64,000 bases of DNA from Anadara kagoshimensis (Eukaryota > Mollusca > Bivalvia > Arcoida > Arcidae): positions 13,245,115 through 13,309,114 of the forward strand of contig CM037874.1 of the NCBI GenBank assembly GCA_021292105.1. Reading direction: 5' to 3'. The translations under genes and the position numbers were made by a program. This document shows, piece by piece, positions 32,401 to 46,588 of this stretch (its first letter is position 1; every line of letters starts with the position of its first letter). The notes under the pieces were generated by a model, which saw nothing but the letters and a program-made list of their open reading frames with translations, was not told where the DNA came from and did no database searches.

Positions 32401-35400
32401 GTTTGTTTTTACTTTGCTTTGGGGTTATGATTTAGACATGGATTGGTATGTTTGTTTCTACTTTGCTTTGGGATTGTGAACTGGACATGGATTGGTATGT
32501 TTGTTTTTACTTTGCTTTAAGATTGTGATTTGTACATGGATTGGTATGTTTTGTTTTTACTTTGCTTTGGGGTTTGATTTGGACATGGATTGGTATGTTT
32601 TGTTTTTACTTTGCTTTAAGATTGTGATTTGTACATGGATTGGTAGTTTTGTTTTTACTTTGCTTTGGGGTTATGATTTGGACATGGATTGGTATGTTTG
32701 TTTTTACTTTGCTTTAGGATTGTGATTTGTACATGGATTGGTATGTTTGTTTTTACTTTGCTTTAGGATTGTGATTTGTACATGGATTGGTATATTTGTT
32801 TTTACTTTGCTTTAGGATTGTGATTTGTACATGGATTGGTATATTTGTTTTACTTTGCTTTGGGGTTATGATTTGTACATGGATTGGTATGTTTATTTCT
32901 ACTTTGCTTTGGGATTGTGAACTGGACATGGATTAGTATGTTTGTTTTACTTTGCTTTAAGATTGTGATTTGTACATGGATTGGTATGTTTGTTTTACTT
33001 TGCTTTGGGGTTATGATTTGGACATGGATTGGTATGTTTGTTTTTTACTTTGCTTTAAGATTGTGATTTGTACATGGATTGGTATGTTTGTTTTTTACTT
33101 TGCTTTGGGGTTATGATTTGGACATGGATTGGTATGTTTGTTTTTACTTTGCTTTAAGATTGTGATTTGTACATGGATTGGTATGTTTGTTTTTACTTTG
33201 CTTTGGGTTATGATTTGGACATGGATTGGTATGTTTGTTTTTACTTTGCTTTAAGATTGTGATTTCTACATGGATTGGTATGTTTGTTTTTACTTTGCTT
33301 TGGGGTTATGATTTAGACATGATTGGTATGTTTGTTTCTACTTTGCTTTGGGATTGTGAACTGGACATGGATTGGTATGTTTGTTTTTACTTTGCTTTAA
33401 GATTGTGATTTGTACATGGATTGGTATGTTTGTTTTTACTTTGCTTTGGGGTTATGATTTGGACATGGATTGGTATGTTTGTTTTTACTTTGCTTTATAG
33501 ATTGTGATTTGTACATGGATTGGTATGTTTGTTTTTACTTTGCTTTGGGGTTATGATTTGGACATGGATTGGTATGTTTTTTTTTTACTTTGCTTTAGGA
33601 TTGTGATTTGTACATGGATTGGTATGTTTGTTTTTACTTTGCTTTAGGATTGTGATTTGTACTGGATTGGTATGTTTGTTTTTACTTTGCTTTAGGATTG
33701 TGATTTGTACATGGATTGGTATGTTTGTTTTTACTTTGCTTTAGGATTGTGATTTGTACATGGATTGGTATATTTATTTTTACTTTGCTTTAGGATTGTG
33801 ATTTGTACATGGATTGGTATGTTTGTTTTTACTTTGCTTTAGGATTGTGATTTGTACATGGATTGGTATATTTGTTTTACTTTGCTTTGGGGTTATGATT
33901 TGTACATGGATTGGTATGTTTTATTTCTACTTTGCTTTGGGATTGTGAACTGGACATGGATTAGTATGTTTGTTTTTACTTTGCTTTAAGATTGTGATTT
34001 GTACATGGATTGGTATGTTTGTTTTACTTTGCTTTGGGGTTATGATTTGGACATGGATTGGTATGTTTGTTTTTACTTTGCTTTAAGATTGTGATTTGTA
34101 CATGGATTGGTATGTTTGTTTTTACTTTGCTTTGGGGTTATGATTTGGACATGGATTGGTATGTTTTGTTTTTACTTTGCTTTAAGATTGTGATTTGTAC
34201 ATGGATTGCTATGTTTGTTTTTACTTTGCTTTGGGGTTATGATTTAGACATGGATTGGTATGTTTGTTTTCTACTTTGCTTTGGGATTGTGAACTGGACA
34301 TGGATTGGTATGTTTGTTTTTACTTTGCTTAAGATTGTGATTTGTACATGGATTGGTATGTTTGTATTTACTTTGCTTTGGGGTTATGATTTGGACATGG
34401 ATTGGTATGTTTGTTTTTACTTTGCTTTAGGATTGTGATTTGTACATGGATTGGTATATTTGTTTTTACTTTGCTTTAGGATTGTGATTTGTACATGGAT
34501 TGGTATGTTTGTTTTTACTTTGCTTTAGGATTGTGATTTGTACATGGATTGGTATATTTGTTTTACTTTGCTTTGGGTTATGATTTGTACATAGATTGGT
34601 ATGTTTATTTCTACTTTGCTTTGGATTGTGAACTGGACATGGATTAGTATGTTTTGTTTTTACTTTGCTTTAAGATTGTGATTTGTACATGGATTGGTAT
34701 GTTTGTTTTTACTTTGCTTTGGGGTTTGATTTGGACATGGATTGGTATGTTTGTTTTTACTTTGCTTTAAGATTGTGATTTGTACATGGATTGGTATGTT
34801 TTGTTTTTACTTTCCTTTGGGGTTATGATTTAGACATGGATTGGTATGTTTGTTTCTACTTTGCTTTGGGATTGTGAACTGGACATGGATTGGTATGTTT
34901 GTTTTTACTTTGCTTTAAGATTGTGATTTGTACATGGATTGGTATGTTTGTTTTTACTTTGCTTTGGGGTTATGATTTGGACATGGATTGTATGTTTGTT
35001 TTTACTTTGCTTTAAGATTGTGATTTGTACATGGATTGGTATGTTTGTTTTTACTTTGCTTTGGGGTTATGATTTGGACATGGATTGGTATGTTTGTTTT
35101 TACTTTGCTTTAGGATTGTGATTTGTACATGGATTGGTATGTTTGTTTTTACTTTGCTTTAGGATTGTGATTTGTACATGGATTGGTATATTTGTTTTAC
35201 TTTGCTTTGGGTTATGATTTGTACATGGATTGGTATGTTTTATTTCTACTTTGCTTTGGGATTGTGAACTGGACATGGATTAGTATGTTTGTTTTTACTT
35301 TGCTTTAAGATTGTGATTTGTACATGGATTGGTATGTTTGTTTTACTTTGCTTTGGGGTTATGATTTGGACATGGATTGGTATGTTTGTTTTTACTTTGC

Positions 35401-38400
35401 TTTAAGATTGTGATTTGTACATGGATTGGTATGTTTGTTTTTACTTTGCTTTGGGGTTATGATTTGGACATGGATTGGTATGTTTGTTTTTACTTTGCTT
35501 TAAGATTGTGATTTGTACATGGATTGGTTGTTTTGTTTTTACTTTGCTTTGGGTTATGATTTAGACATGGATTGGTATGTTTGTTTCTACTTTGCTTTGG
35601 GATTGTGAACTGGACATGGATTGGTATGTTTGTTTTTACTTTGCTTTAAGATTGTGATTTGTACATGGATTGGTATGTTTGTTTTTACTTTGCTTTGGGG
35701 TTTGATTTGGACATGGATTGGTATGTTTGTTTTTACTTTGCTTTAAGATTGTGATTTGTACATGGATTGGTATGTTTGTTTTTACTTTGCTTTGGGGTTA
35801 TGATTTGGACATGGATTGGTATTTTGTTTTTACTTTGCTTTAGGATTGTGATTTGTACATGGATTGGTATGTTTGTTTTTACTTTGCTTTAGGATTGTGA
35901 TTTGTACATGGATTGGTATATTTTTTTTTACTTTGCTTTAGGATTGTGATTTGTACATGGATTGGTATATTTTTTTACTTTGCTTTGGGGTTATGATTTG
36001 TACATGGATTGGTATGTTTATTTCTACTTTGCTTTGGATTGTGAACTGGACATGGATTGTATGTTTGTTTTTACTTTGCTTTAAGATTGTGATTTGTACA
36101 TGGATTGGTATGTTTGTTTTACTTTGCTTTGGGTTATGATTTGGACATGGATTGGTATGTTTGTTTTTACTTTGCTTTAAGGATTGTGATTTTGTACATG
36201 GATTGGTATGTTTGTTTTTACTTTGCTTTGGGTTATGATTTGGACATGGATTGGTATGTTTGTTTTTACTTTGCTTTAAGATTGTGATTTGTACATGGAT
36301 TGGTATGTTTGTTTTACTTTGCTTTGGGGTTATGATTTAGACATGGATTGGTATGTTTGTTTCTACTTTGCTTTGGGATTGTGAACTGGACTGGATTGGT
36401 ATGTTTGTTTTTACTTTGCTTTAGATTGTGATTTGTACATGGATTGGTATGTTTTTTTTACTTTGCTTTGGGGTTATGATTTGGACATGGATTGGTATGT
36501 TTGTTTTTACTTTGCTTTAAGATTGTGATTTGTACATGGATTGGTATGTTGTTTTTACTTGCTTTGGTTATGATTTGGACATGGATTGGTATGTTTGTTT
36601 TTACTTTGCTTTAGGATTGTGATTTCTACATGGATTGGTATGTTTGTTTTTACTTTGCTTTAGGATTGTGATTTGTACATGGATTGGTATATTTGTTTTT
36701 CTTTGCTTTAGGATTGTGATTTGTACATGGATTGGTATGTTTGTTTTTACTTTGCTTTAGGATTGTGATTTACATGATTGGTATAAGTTTGTTTACTTTG
36801 CTTTGGGTTATGATTTGTACATGGATTGGTATGTTTATTTCTACTTTGCTTTGGATTGTGACTGGACATGGATTAGTATGTTTGTTTTTACTTTGCTTTA
36901 AGATTGTGATTTGTACATGGATTGGTATGTTTGTTTTACTTTGCTTTGGGTTATGATTTGGACATGGATTGGTATGTTTGTTTTTACTTTGCTTTAAAGA
37001 TTGTGATTTGTACATGGATTGGTATGTTTGTTTTACTTTGCTTTGGGGTTATGATTTGGACATGGATTGGTATGTTTGTTTTTACTTTGCTTTAAGATTG
37101 TGATTTGTACATGGATTGGTATGTTTGTTTTTACTTTGCTTTGGGGTTATGATTTAGACATGGATTGGTATGTTTGTTTCTTACTTTGCTTTGGGATTGT
37201 GAACTGGACATGGATTGGTATGTTTGTTTTTACTTTGCTTTAAATTGTGATTTGTACATGGATTGGTATGTTTGTTTTACTTTGCTTTGGGTTATGATTT
37301 GGACATGGATTGGTATGTTTTGTTTTTACTTTGCTTTAAGATTGTGATTTGTACATGGATTGGTATGTTTGTTTTTACTTTGCTTTGGGGTTATGATTTG
37401 GACATGGATTGGTATGTTTGTTTTTACTTTGCTTTAAGATTGTGATTTGTACATGGATTGGTATGTTTGTTTTTACTTTGCTTTGGGGTTATGATTTGGA
37501 CATGGATTGGTATGTTTGTTTTTACTTTGCTTTAGATTGTGATTTGTACATGGATTGGTATGTTTGTTTTTACTTTGCTTTAGGATTGTGATTTGGACAT
37601 GGATTGGTATGTTTGTTTTTACTTTGCTTTAGATTGTGATTTGTACATGGATTGGTATGTTTGTTTTACTTTGCTTTGGGTTTGATTTGGACATGGATTG
37701 GTATGTTTGTTTTACTTTGCTTTAAGATTGTGATTTGTACATGGATTGGTATGTTTGTTTTTTACTTTGCTTTGGGGTTATGATTTGGACATGGATTGGT
37801 ATGTTGTTTTACTTTGCTTTAGGATTGTGATTTGTACATGGATTGGTATGTTTGTTTTTACTTTGCTTTAGGATTGTGATTTGTACATGGATTGGTATAT
37901 TTGTTTTACTTTGCTTTGGGGTTATGATTTGTACATGGATTGGTATGTTTTTTCTACTTTGCTTTGGGATTGTGAACTGTACATGGATTAGTATGTTTGC
38001 TTTTACTTTGCTTTAAGATTGTGATTTGTACATGGATTGGTATGTTTTTTTACTTTGCTTTGGGGTTATGATTTGCATGGATTGGTATTTTGTTTTTACT
38101 TTGCTTTAAGATTGTGATTTGTACATGGATTGGTATGTTTGTTTTTACTTTGCTTTGGGGTTATGATTTGGACATGGATTGGTATGTTTGTTTTTTACTT
38201 TGCTTTAGATTGTGATTTGTACATGGATTGGTATGTTTGCTTTTAATTTGCTTTGGAATTGTGATTTGTACATGGATTGGTATGTTTGTTTTTACTTTGC
38301 TTGATTGTGATGTACATGGATTGGTATGTTTGTTTTTACTTTGCTTTAGGATTGTGATTTGTACATGGATTGGTATGTTTGTTTTTACTTTGCTTTAGGA

Positions 38401-41400
38401 TTGTGATTTGGACATGGATTGGTATGTTTGTTTTTACTTTGCTTTAAGATGTGATTTGTACATGGATTGGTATGTTTGTTTTTACTTTGCTTTGGGTTAT
38501 GATTTGGACATGGATTGGTATGTTTTGTTTTTACTTTGCTTTAAGATTGTGATTTGTACATGGATTGGTATGTTTGTTTTACTTTGCTTTGGGGTTATGA
38601 TTTGGACATGGATTGGTATGTTTGTTTTTACTTTGCTTTAGGATTGTGATTTGTACATGGATTGGTATGTTTGTTTTTACTTTGCTTTAGGATTGTGATT
38701 TGTACATGGATTGGTATTTGTTTTACTTTGCTTTGGGTTATGATTTGTACATGGATTGGTATGTTTATTTCTACTTTGCTTTGGGATTGTGAACTGGACA
38801 TGGATTGTATGTTTGTTTTTACTTTGCTTTAAGATTGTGATTTGTACATGGATTGGTATGTTTGTTTCTTTGCTTTGGGTTATGATTTGGACATGGATTG
38901 GTATGTTTGTTTTTACTTTGCTTTAAGATTGTGATTTGTACATGGATTGGTATGTTTGTTTTTACTTTGCTTTGGGGTTATGATTTGGACATGGATTGGT
39001 ATGTTTGTTTTTACTTTGCTTTAGGATTGTGATTTGTACATGGATTGGTATGTTTGCTTTTATTTGCTTTGGATTGTGATTTGTACATGGATTGGTATGT
39101 TTATTTCTACTTTGCTTTGGGATTGTGAACTGTACATGGATTGGTATGTTTGTTTTTACTTTGCTTTAGGATTGTGATTTGTACATGGATTGGTATGTTT
39201 GCTTTTAATTTGCTTTGGAATTGTGATTTGTACATGGATTGGTATGTTTATTTCTACTTTGCTTTGGATTGTGAACTGTACATGGATTGGTATGTTTGTT
39301 TTTACTTTGCTTTAGGATTGTGATTTGTACATGGATTGGTATATTTGTTTTTCTTTGCTTTGGATTGTGATTTGTACATGGATTGGTATGTTTGTTTTTA
39401 CTTTGCTTTAGGATTGTGATTTGTACATGGATTGGTATATTTGTTTTACTTTGCTTTGGGGTTATGATTTGTACATGGATTGGTATGTTTATTTCTACTT
39501 TGCTTTGGATTGTGATGACATGGATAGTATGTTTGTTTTTACTTTGCTTATGTGATTTGTACATGGATTGGTATGTTTGTTTTACTTTGCTTTGGGGTTG
39601 TGAACTTTGGACATGGATTGGTATGTTTGTTTTTTACTTTGCTTTAAGATTGTGATTTGTACATGGATTGGTATGTTTGTTTTACTTTCTTTGGGGTTAT
39701 GATTTAGACATGGATTGTATGTTTGTTTCTACTTTGCTTTGATTGTGAACTGTACATGGATTGGTATGTTTTTGTTTTTACTTTGCTTTAAGATTGTGAT
39801 TTGTACATGGATTGGTATGTTTGTTTTTACTTTGCTTTGGGTTATGATTTGGACATGGATTGGTATGTTTGTTTTTACTTTGCTTTAAGATTGTGATTTG
39901 TACATGGATTGGTATGTTTGTTTTTACTTTGCTTTGGGGTTATGATTTGGACATGGATTGGTATGTTTGTTTTTACTTTGCTTTAGGATTGTGATTTGTA
40001 CATGGATTGGTATGTTTGTTTTTACTTTGCTTTAGGATTGTGATTTGTACATGGATTGGTATTTTGTTTTTACTTTGCTTTGGGTGTATGATTTGTACAT
40101 GGATTGGTATGTTTATTTCTACTTTGCTTTGGGATTGTGAACTGGCATGGATTAGTATGTTTGTTTTTACTTTGCTTTAAGATTGTGATTTGTACATGGA
40201 TTGGTATGTTTGTTTTACTTTGCTTTGGGTTATGATTGGACATGGATTGGTATGTTTGTTTTTACTTTGCTTTAAGATTGTGATTTGTACATGGATTGGT
40301 ATGTTTGTTTTTACTTTGCTTTGGGTTATGATTTGGACATGGATTGGTATGTTTGTTTTACTTTGCTTTAAGATTGTGATTTGTACATGGATTGGTATGT
40401 TTGTTTTTACTTTGCTTTGGGGTTATGATTTAGACATGGATTGGTATGTTTGTTTCTACTTTGCTTTGGATTGTGACTGGACATGGATTGGTATGTTTGT
40501 TTTTACTTTGCTTTAAGATTGTGATTTGTACATGGATTGGTATGTTTGTTTTACTTTGCTTTGGGTTATGATTTGGACATGGATTGGTATGTTTGTTTTT
40601 ACTTTGCTTTAAGATTGTGATTTGTACATGGATTGGTATGTTTGTTTTTACTTTGCTTTGGGTTATGATTTGGCATGGATTGGTATGTTTGTTTTTTACT
40701 TTGCTTTAGGATTGTGATTTGTACATGGATTGGTATGTTTGTTTTTACTTTGCTTTAGGATTGTGATTTGTACATGGATTGGTTATTTTGTTTTTACTTT
40801 GCTTTAGGATTGTGATTTGTACATGGATTGGTATTTGTTTTACTTTGCTTTGGGGTTATGATTTGTACATGGATTGGTATGTTTTTTCTACTTTGCTTTG
40901 GGATTGTGAACTGGACATGGATTAGTATGTTTGTTTTTACTTTGCTTTAAGATTGTGATTTGTACATGGATTGGTATGTTTGTTTTACTTTGCTTTGGGG
41001 TTATGATTTGGACATGGATTGGTATGTTTGTTTTTACTTTGCTTTAAGATTGTGATTTGTACATGGATTGGTATGTTTGTTTTTACTTTGCTTTGGGGTT
41101 ATGATTTGGACATGGATTGGTTGTTTGTTTTTACTTTGCTTAAGATTGTGATTTGTACATGGATTGGTATGTTTTTTTTACTTTGCTTTGGGTTATGATT
41201 TGACATGGATTGGTATGTTTGTTTCTACTTTGCTTTGGGATGTGAACTGGACATGGATTGGTATGTTTGTTTTTACTTTGCTTTAAGATTGTGATTTGTA
41301 CATGGATTGGTATGTTTGTTTTTACTTTGCTTTGGGGTTATGATTTGGACATGGATTGGTATGTTTGTTTTACTTGCTTTAAGATTGTGATTTGTACATG

Positions 41401-44400
41401 GATTGGTATGTTTTTTTTACTTTGCTTTGGGGTTATGATTTGGACATGGATTGGTATGTTTGTTTTTACTTTGCTTTAGGATTGTGATTTCTACATGGAT
41501 TGGTATGTTTGTTTTTACTTTGCTTTAGGATTGTGATTTGTACATGGATTGGTATATTTGTTTTTACTTTGCTTTAGGATTGTGATTTGTACATGGATTG
41601 GTATGTTTGTTTTTACTTTGCTTTAGGATTGTGATTTGTACATGAATTGGTATATTTGTTTTACTTTGCTTTGGGGTTTATGATTTGTAATGGATTGGTA
41701 TGTTTATTTCTACTTTGCTTTGGATTGTGATGGACATGGATTAGTATGTTTGTTTTTACTTTGCTTTAAGATTGTGATTTGTACATGGATTGGTATGTTT
41801 GTTTTACTTTGCTTTGGGTTATGATTTGGACATGGATTGGTATGTTTGTTTTTACTTTGCTTTAAGATTGTGATTTGTACATGGATTGGTATGTTTGTTT
41901 TTACTTTGCTTTGGGGTTATGATTTGGACATGGATTGGTATGTTTGTTTTTACTTTGCTTTAAGATTGTGATTTGTACATGGATTGGTATGTTTGTTTTT
42001 ACTTTGCTTTGGGGTTATGATTTAGACATGGATTGGTATGTTTGTTTCTACTTTGCTTTGGATTGTGAACTGGACATGGATTGGTATGTTTGTTTTTACT
42101 TTGCTTTAAGATTGTGATTTGTACATGGATTGGTATGTTTGTTTTACTTTGCTTTGGGGTTATGATTTGGACATGGATTGGTATGTTTGTTTTTACTTTG
42201 CTTTAAGATTGTGATTTGTACATGGATTGGTATGTTTGTTTTTACTTTGCTTTGGGGTTATGATTTGGACATGGATTGGTATGTTTGTTTTTACTTTGCT
42301 TTAAGATTGTGATTTGTACATGGATTGGTATGTTTGTTTTTACTTTGCTTTGGGGTTATGATTTGGACATGGATTGGTATGTTTGTTTTTACTTTGCTTT
42401 AGGATTGTGATTTGTACATGGATTGGTATGTTTGTTTTTACTTTGCTTTAGGATTGTGATTTGGACATGGATTGGTATGTTTTTTTACTTTGCTTTAAGA
42501 TTGTGATTTGTACATGGATTGGTATGTTTGTTTTTACTTTGCTTTGGGGTTATGATTTGGACATGGATTGGTATGTTTGTTTTTACTTTGCTTTAAGATT
42601 GTGATTTGTACATGGATTGGTATGTTTGTTTTTACTTTGCTTTGGGGTTATGATTTGGACATGGATTGGTATGTTTGTTTTTACTTTGCTTTAGGATTGT
42701 GATTTGTACATGGATTGGTATGTTTGTTTTTACTTTGCTTTAGGATTGTGATTGTACATGGATTGGTATATTTGTTTTACTTTGCTTTGGGTTATGATTT
42801 GTACATGGATTGGTATGTTTATTTCTACTTTGCTTTGGGATTGTGAACTGGACATGGATTAGTATGTTTGTTTTTACTTTGCTTTAAGATTGTGATTTGT
42901 ACATGGATTGGTATGTTTGTTTTACTTTGCTTTGGGGTTATGATTTGGACATGGATTGGTATGTTTGTTTTTACTTTGCTTTAAGATTGTGATTTGTACA
43001 TGGATTGGTATGTTTGTTTTTACTTTGCTTTGGGGTTATGATTTGGACATGGATTGGTATGTTTGTTTTTACTTTGCTTTAGGATTGTGATTTGTACATG
43101 GATTGGTATGTTTCTTTTAATTTGCTTTGGAATTGTATTTGTACATGGATTGGTATGTTATTTCTACTTTGCTTTGGGATTGTGAACTGTACATGGATTG
43201 GTATGTTTGTTTTTACTTTGCTTTAGGATTGTGATTTGTACATGGATTGGTATGTTTGTTTTTACTTTGCTTTAGGATTGTGATTTGGACATGGATTGGT
43301 ATGTTTGTTTTTACTTTGCTTTAGATTGTGATTTGTACATGGATTGGTATGTTTGTTTTTACTTTGCTTTGGGTTATGATTTGGACATGGATTGGTATGT
43401 TTGTTTTTACTTTGCTTTAAGATTGTGATTTGTACATGGATTGGTATGTTTGTTTTTACTTGCTTTGGGGTTATGATTTGGACATGGATTGGTATGTTTG
43501 TTTTTACTTTGCTTTAGGATTGTGATTTGTACATGGATTGGTATGTTTGTTTTTACTTTGCTTTAGAATTGTGATTTGTACATGGATTGGTATATTTGTT
43601 TTTACTTTGCTTTGGGGTTATGATTTGTACATGGATTGGTATGTTTTTTCTACTTTGCTTTGGGATTGTGAATGGACATGGATTAGTATGTTTGTTTTTA
43701 CTTTGCTTTAAGATTGTGATTTGTACATGGATTGGTATGTTTGTTTTACTTTGCTTTGGGGTTATGATTTGGACATGGATTGGTATGTTTGTTTTTACTT
43801 TGCTTTAAGATTGTGATTTGTACATGGATTGGTATGTTTGTTTTTACTTTGCTTTGGGGTTATGATTTGGACATGGATTGGTATGTTTGTTTTTACTTTG
43901 CTTTAGGATTGTGATTTGTACATGGATTGGTATGTTTGCTTTTAATTTGCTTTGGAATTGTGATTTGTACATGGATTGGTATGTTTATTTCTACTTTGCT
44001 TTGGGATTGTGAACTGTACATGGATTGGTATGTTTGTTTTTACTTTGCTTTAGGATTGTGATTTGTACATGGATTGGTATTTTGTTTTACTTTGCTTTGG
44101 GGTTATGATTTGTACATGGATTGGTATGTTTTATTTCTACTTTGCTTTGGGATTGTGAACTGGACATGGATTAGTATGTTTGTTTTTACTTTGCTTTAAG
44201 ATTGTGATTTGTACATGGATTGGTATGTTTGTTTTACTTTGCTTTGGGGTTATGATTTGGACATGGATTGGTATGTTTGTTTTTACTTTGCTTTAATTGT
44301 GATTTGTACATGGATTGGTATGTTTGTTTTACTTTGCTTTGGGGTTATGATTTAGACATGGATTGGTATGTTTGTTTTTACTTTGCTTTGGGATTGTGAA

Positions 44401-44795
44401 CTGGACATGGATTGGTATGTTTGTTTTTACTTTGCTTTAAGATTGTGATTTGTACATGGATTGGTATGTTTGTTTTTACTTTGCTTTGGGGTTATGATTT
44501 GGACATGGATTGGTATGTTTGTTTTTACTTTGCTTTAAGATTGTGATTTGTACATGGATTGGTATGTTTGTTTTTACTTTGCTTTGGGGTTATGATTTAG
44601 ACATGGATTGTTGTTTCTACTTTGCTTTGGGATTGTGAACTGGACATGGATTGGTATATTTGTTTTTACTTTGCTTTAAGATTGTGATTTGTACATGGAT
44701 TGGTATGTTTGTTTTACTTTGCTTTGGGGTTGTGATTTGGACATGGATTAGTATGTTTGTTTTTACTTTTCTTTAGGAATGGGATCGAACATGGA
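26448..44795 (+). repeat. 49-bp satellite, about 370 monomers (18.3 kb)
   Basis: Head-to-tail monomers of 49 bp: TTGTGATTTGTACATGGATT, GGTATGTTTGTTTTTACTTT, GCTTTAGGA. Three main variants alternate: (a) GATTGTGATTTGTACATGG, (b) GGTTATGATTTGGACATGG, (c) GGATTGTGAACTGGACATGG, giving higher-order units of about 13 monomers and a long repeat of 64. Because three monomers make 147 bp with few stops on the plus strand, many 60-130-codon frames (period 49 residues) appear; they are artefacts of the repeat. Homopolymer-length differences are far commoner to the right of about 32.2 kb. Confidence 0.98.
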
Positions 44796-44799
44796 TGTT

Positions 44800-45935
44800 T
44801 GTGTTTGATCATAATAGTTCTAACAACAAATTCTAGTATCAATGAACTTATGAATTTCGGAAATGATTATACTATTTTGCTGATGGAAAGAACTAGTAAC
44901 CTTTTTTGGAAAGATGTGTTGTATAGCTGGGGTATAGTACAAAATAAAGCTAAATTATCAGAAAGAGAAAATTTAGAATTACATAATATATGGTATAATA
45001 AGGACATAGCAATAGGGGGAAAACACTTTTCTATAAAAATTACTGGAAAGCAGGTATTATATATATAAATGATATTTTAGACAAAAATGGTAAATTTCAA
45101 AATTTGAAGATTTTAAGAAGACATTTGGAATAAAAACAAATTTTTGGAATATGCCACGTTAATTAAAGCAATAAAGCTATTTTTAGTTAGATATGATGGG
45201 AATAGTATATCTTCTAAAGCATCACAGCCCTTTATACCTCAAAATATGAAAGTTTTGATGAGTTACAAGTCAGGTTGTAAACCAATCTATGAAATTTTAT
45301 GCAAATGCAACACTACTCCCACGGCACAGTCTAAGTGGACAGAATTTGGATACGATTTTCCAGAAGAACAATGGAAAAAGAACTACGTACTATCTTTTAA
45401 ATGCTGTCAAGAAACTGCTGTACAATGGTTACAATATAGAATCTTACACAGAATTTTGGCTACTAATTCATTCCTGTATAAAATTAAAATTGTTAATTCA
45501 AACTTGTGCACCTTTTGCGATATCCATGATGAAACCATTGAACACTTATTTTTCCAATGTAGTTACGTAACAAAATATGGGACAGCTTGCAAAAATGCTT
45601 GAAATTAAATTTAGAAAAACATTTCGGTTAGATAAGCAAACAATCGTTTTTGGTACAGAATTCGCTGGTAAAGAAAATAAAGCACTGAACTGGTTAATAT
45701 TAAATACAAAATGTTTTATCTACAGCAAAAGATTACAAAAACAAAAGCCAAATATAAATTCACTAAGGCACTATATTGAAACCAAATTGGCAGCTGAAAA
45801 ATATTTGCTATTTAAAAATTGTAACTACAACGTATACTATGAATATTGGCATATATTGGAAAATATTTTTGAGTATGAAACATTATAATGTTATATTCTT
45901 AAATTTTTGTTTACACATTTCACGCATGACAGGAT
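44800..45935 (+). mobile_element. 5'-truncated Tx1/L1-like LINE tail
   Basis: Three broken frames encode the C-terminal part of a LINE ORF2: LFWKDVLYSWGIVQNK, then KWTEFGYDFPEEQW, then QWLQYRILHRILATNSF, then a zinc motif CTFCDIHDETIEHLFFQC. The order and motifs match the 3' part of the LINE at 51.3-55.2 kb (TFWKDVLEAWSILQ, QWFQYRINNNILATNSY). Frame changes occur near 45068-45144 and 45577-45602. It abuts the right edge of the satellite. Confidence 0.85.
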
Positions 45936-46215
45936 TTACTTTGATAACTTAGCCTTAGCAAAAGAACACTCTTTCAATATATTTAGTTTTAATAAATTAT
46001 CAAAAAATTATATAGAAAGATAACTTACGGTACAAAATAACAATAAAATCCATATCTTTATATACATCATATATATCACAAACACAGCATTTTTTATATC
46101 CACGGTATTATACACCACATGTATTGACCTCTTTAAAGTCACGCACGGGATATTCATGCGTGTTTTAGCGTTTGTACATCGATTTAGTGCGTCATAACTC
46201 GCAAGGATGTCGGGC
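45936..46215. other. AT-rich spacer, nothing recognised
   Basis: No supported feature between the LINE tail and the microsatellites. Confidence 0.4.
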
Positions 46216-46216
<1 letters not shown>

Positions 46217-46250
<34 letters not shown>

Positions 46251-46303
46251 CTCGCTCTCTACAACACACTTCACACACACACACACACACGCACGCAGTT
46301 TTT

Positions 46304-46338
<35 letters not shown>

Positions 46339-46372
46339 TTTTTTGGCACACACACACACGCACACTTTTTCT
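46217..46372. repeat. (CT)n and (CA)n microsatellite cluster
   Basis: CT run 46218-46247, CA runs 46271-46292, 46304-46336 and 46347-46366, separated by short GCA and TTTTT interruptions. Confidence 0.95.
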
Positions 46373-46410
46373 ATAGAATGTATTTATTGTTACAGTACAG
46401 GCCTGGCGGA

Positions 46411-46588
46411 AGTTTAACACTGAGCTAACGAATGGATGTCGAATCGAAAGCTAATCGCCTACTTTCGATACATATACATATAACAGCTGTTGTCGTATAT
46501 ATATCAGCAGCTTCGGTCACTAGTTATTCATACATCGGAGTTCGGCAGCTGATCATCAATTCTTTTCGTTACCTCAGTGTTAAACTGT
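46411..46588. mobile_element. MITE with 'AGTTTAACACTGAG' inverted ends
   Basis: AGTTTAACACTGAGCTAACG at the left; right end complement AGTTTAACACTGAGGTAACG. About 178 bp, non-coding. Confidence 0.85.

Noticed and set aside
26448-44795. Dozens of 60-126-codon plus-strand frames such as MVCLFLLCFKIVICTWIGM
   Set aside because: They follow the 49-bp repeat (period 49 residues), begin and end wherever indels shift the frame, and have no promoter or homology.
46172-46428. Frames rich in Thr-His or Ser-Leu
   Set aside because: Translations of CT and CA microsatellites.
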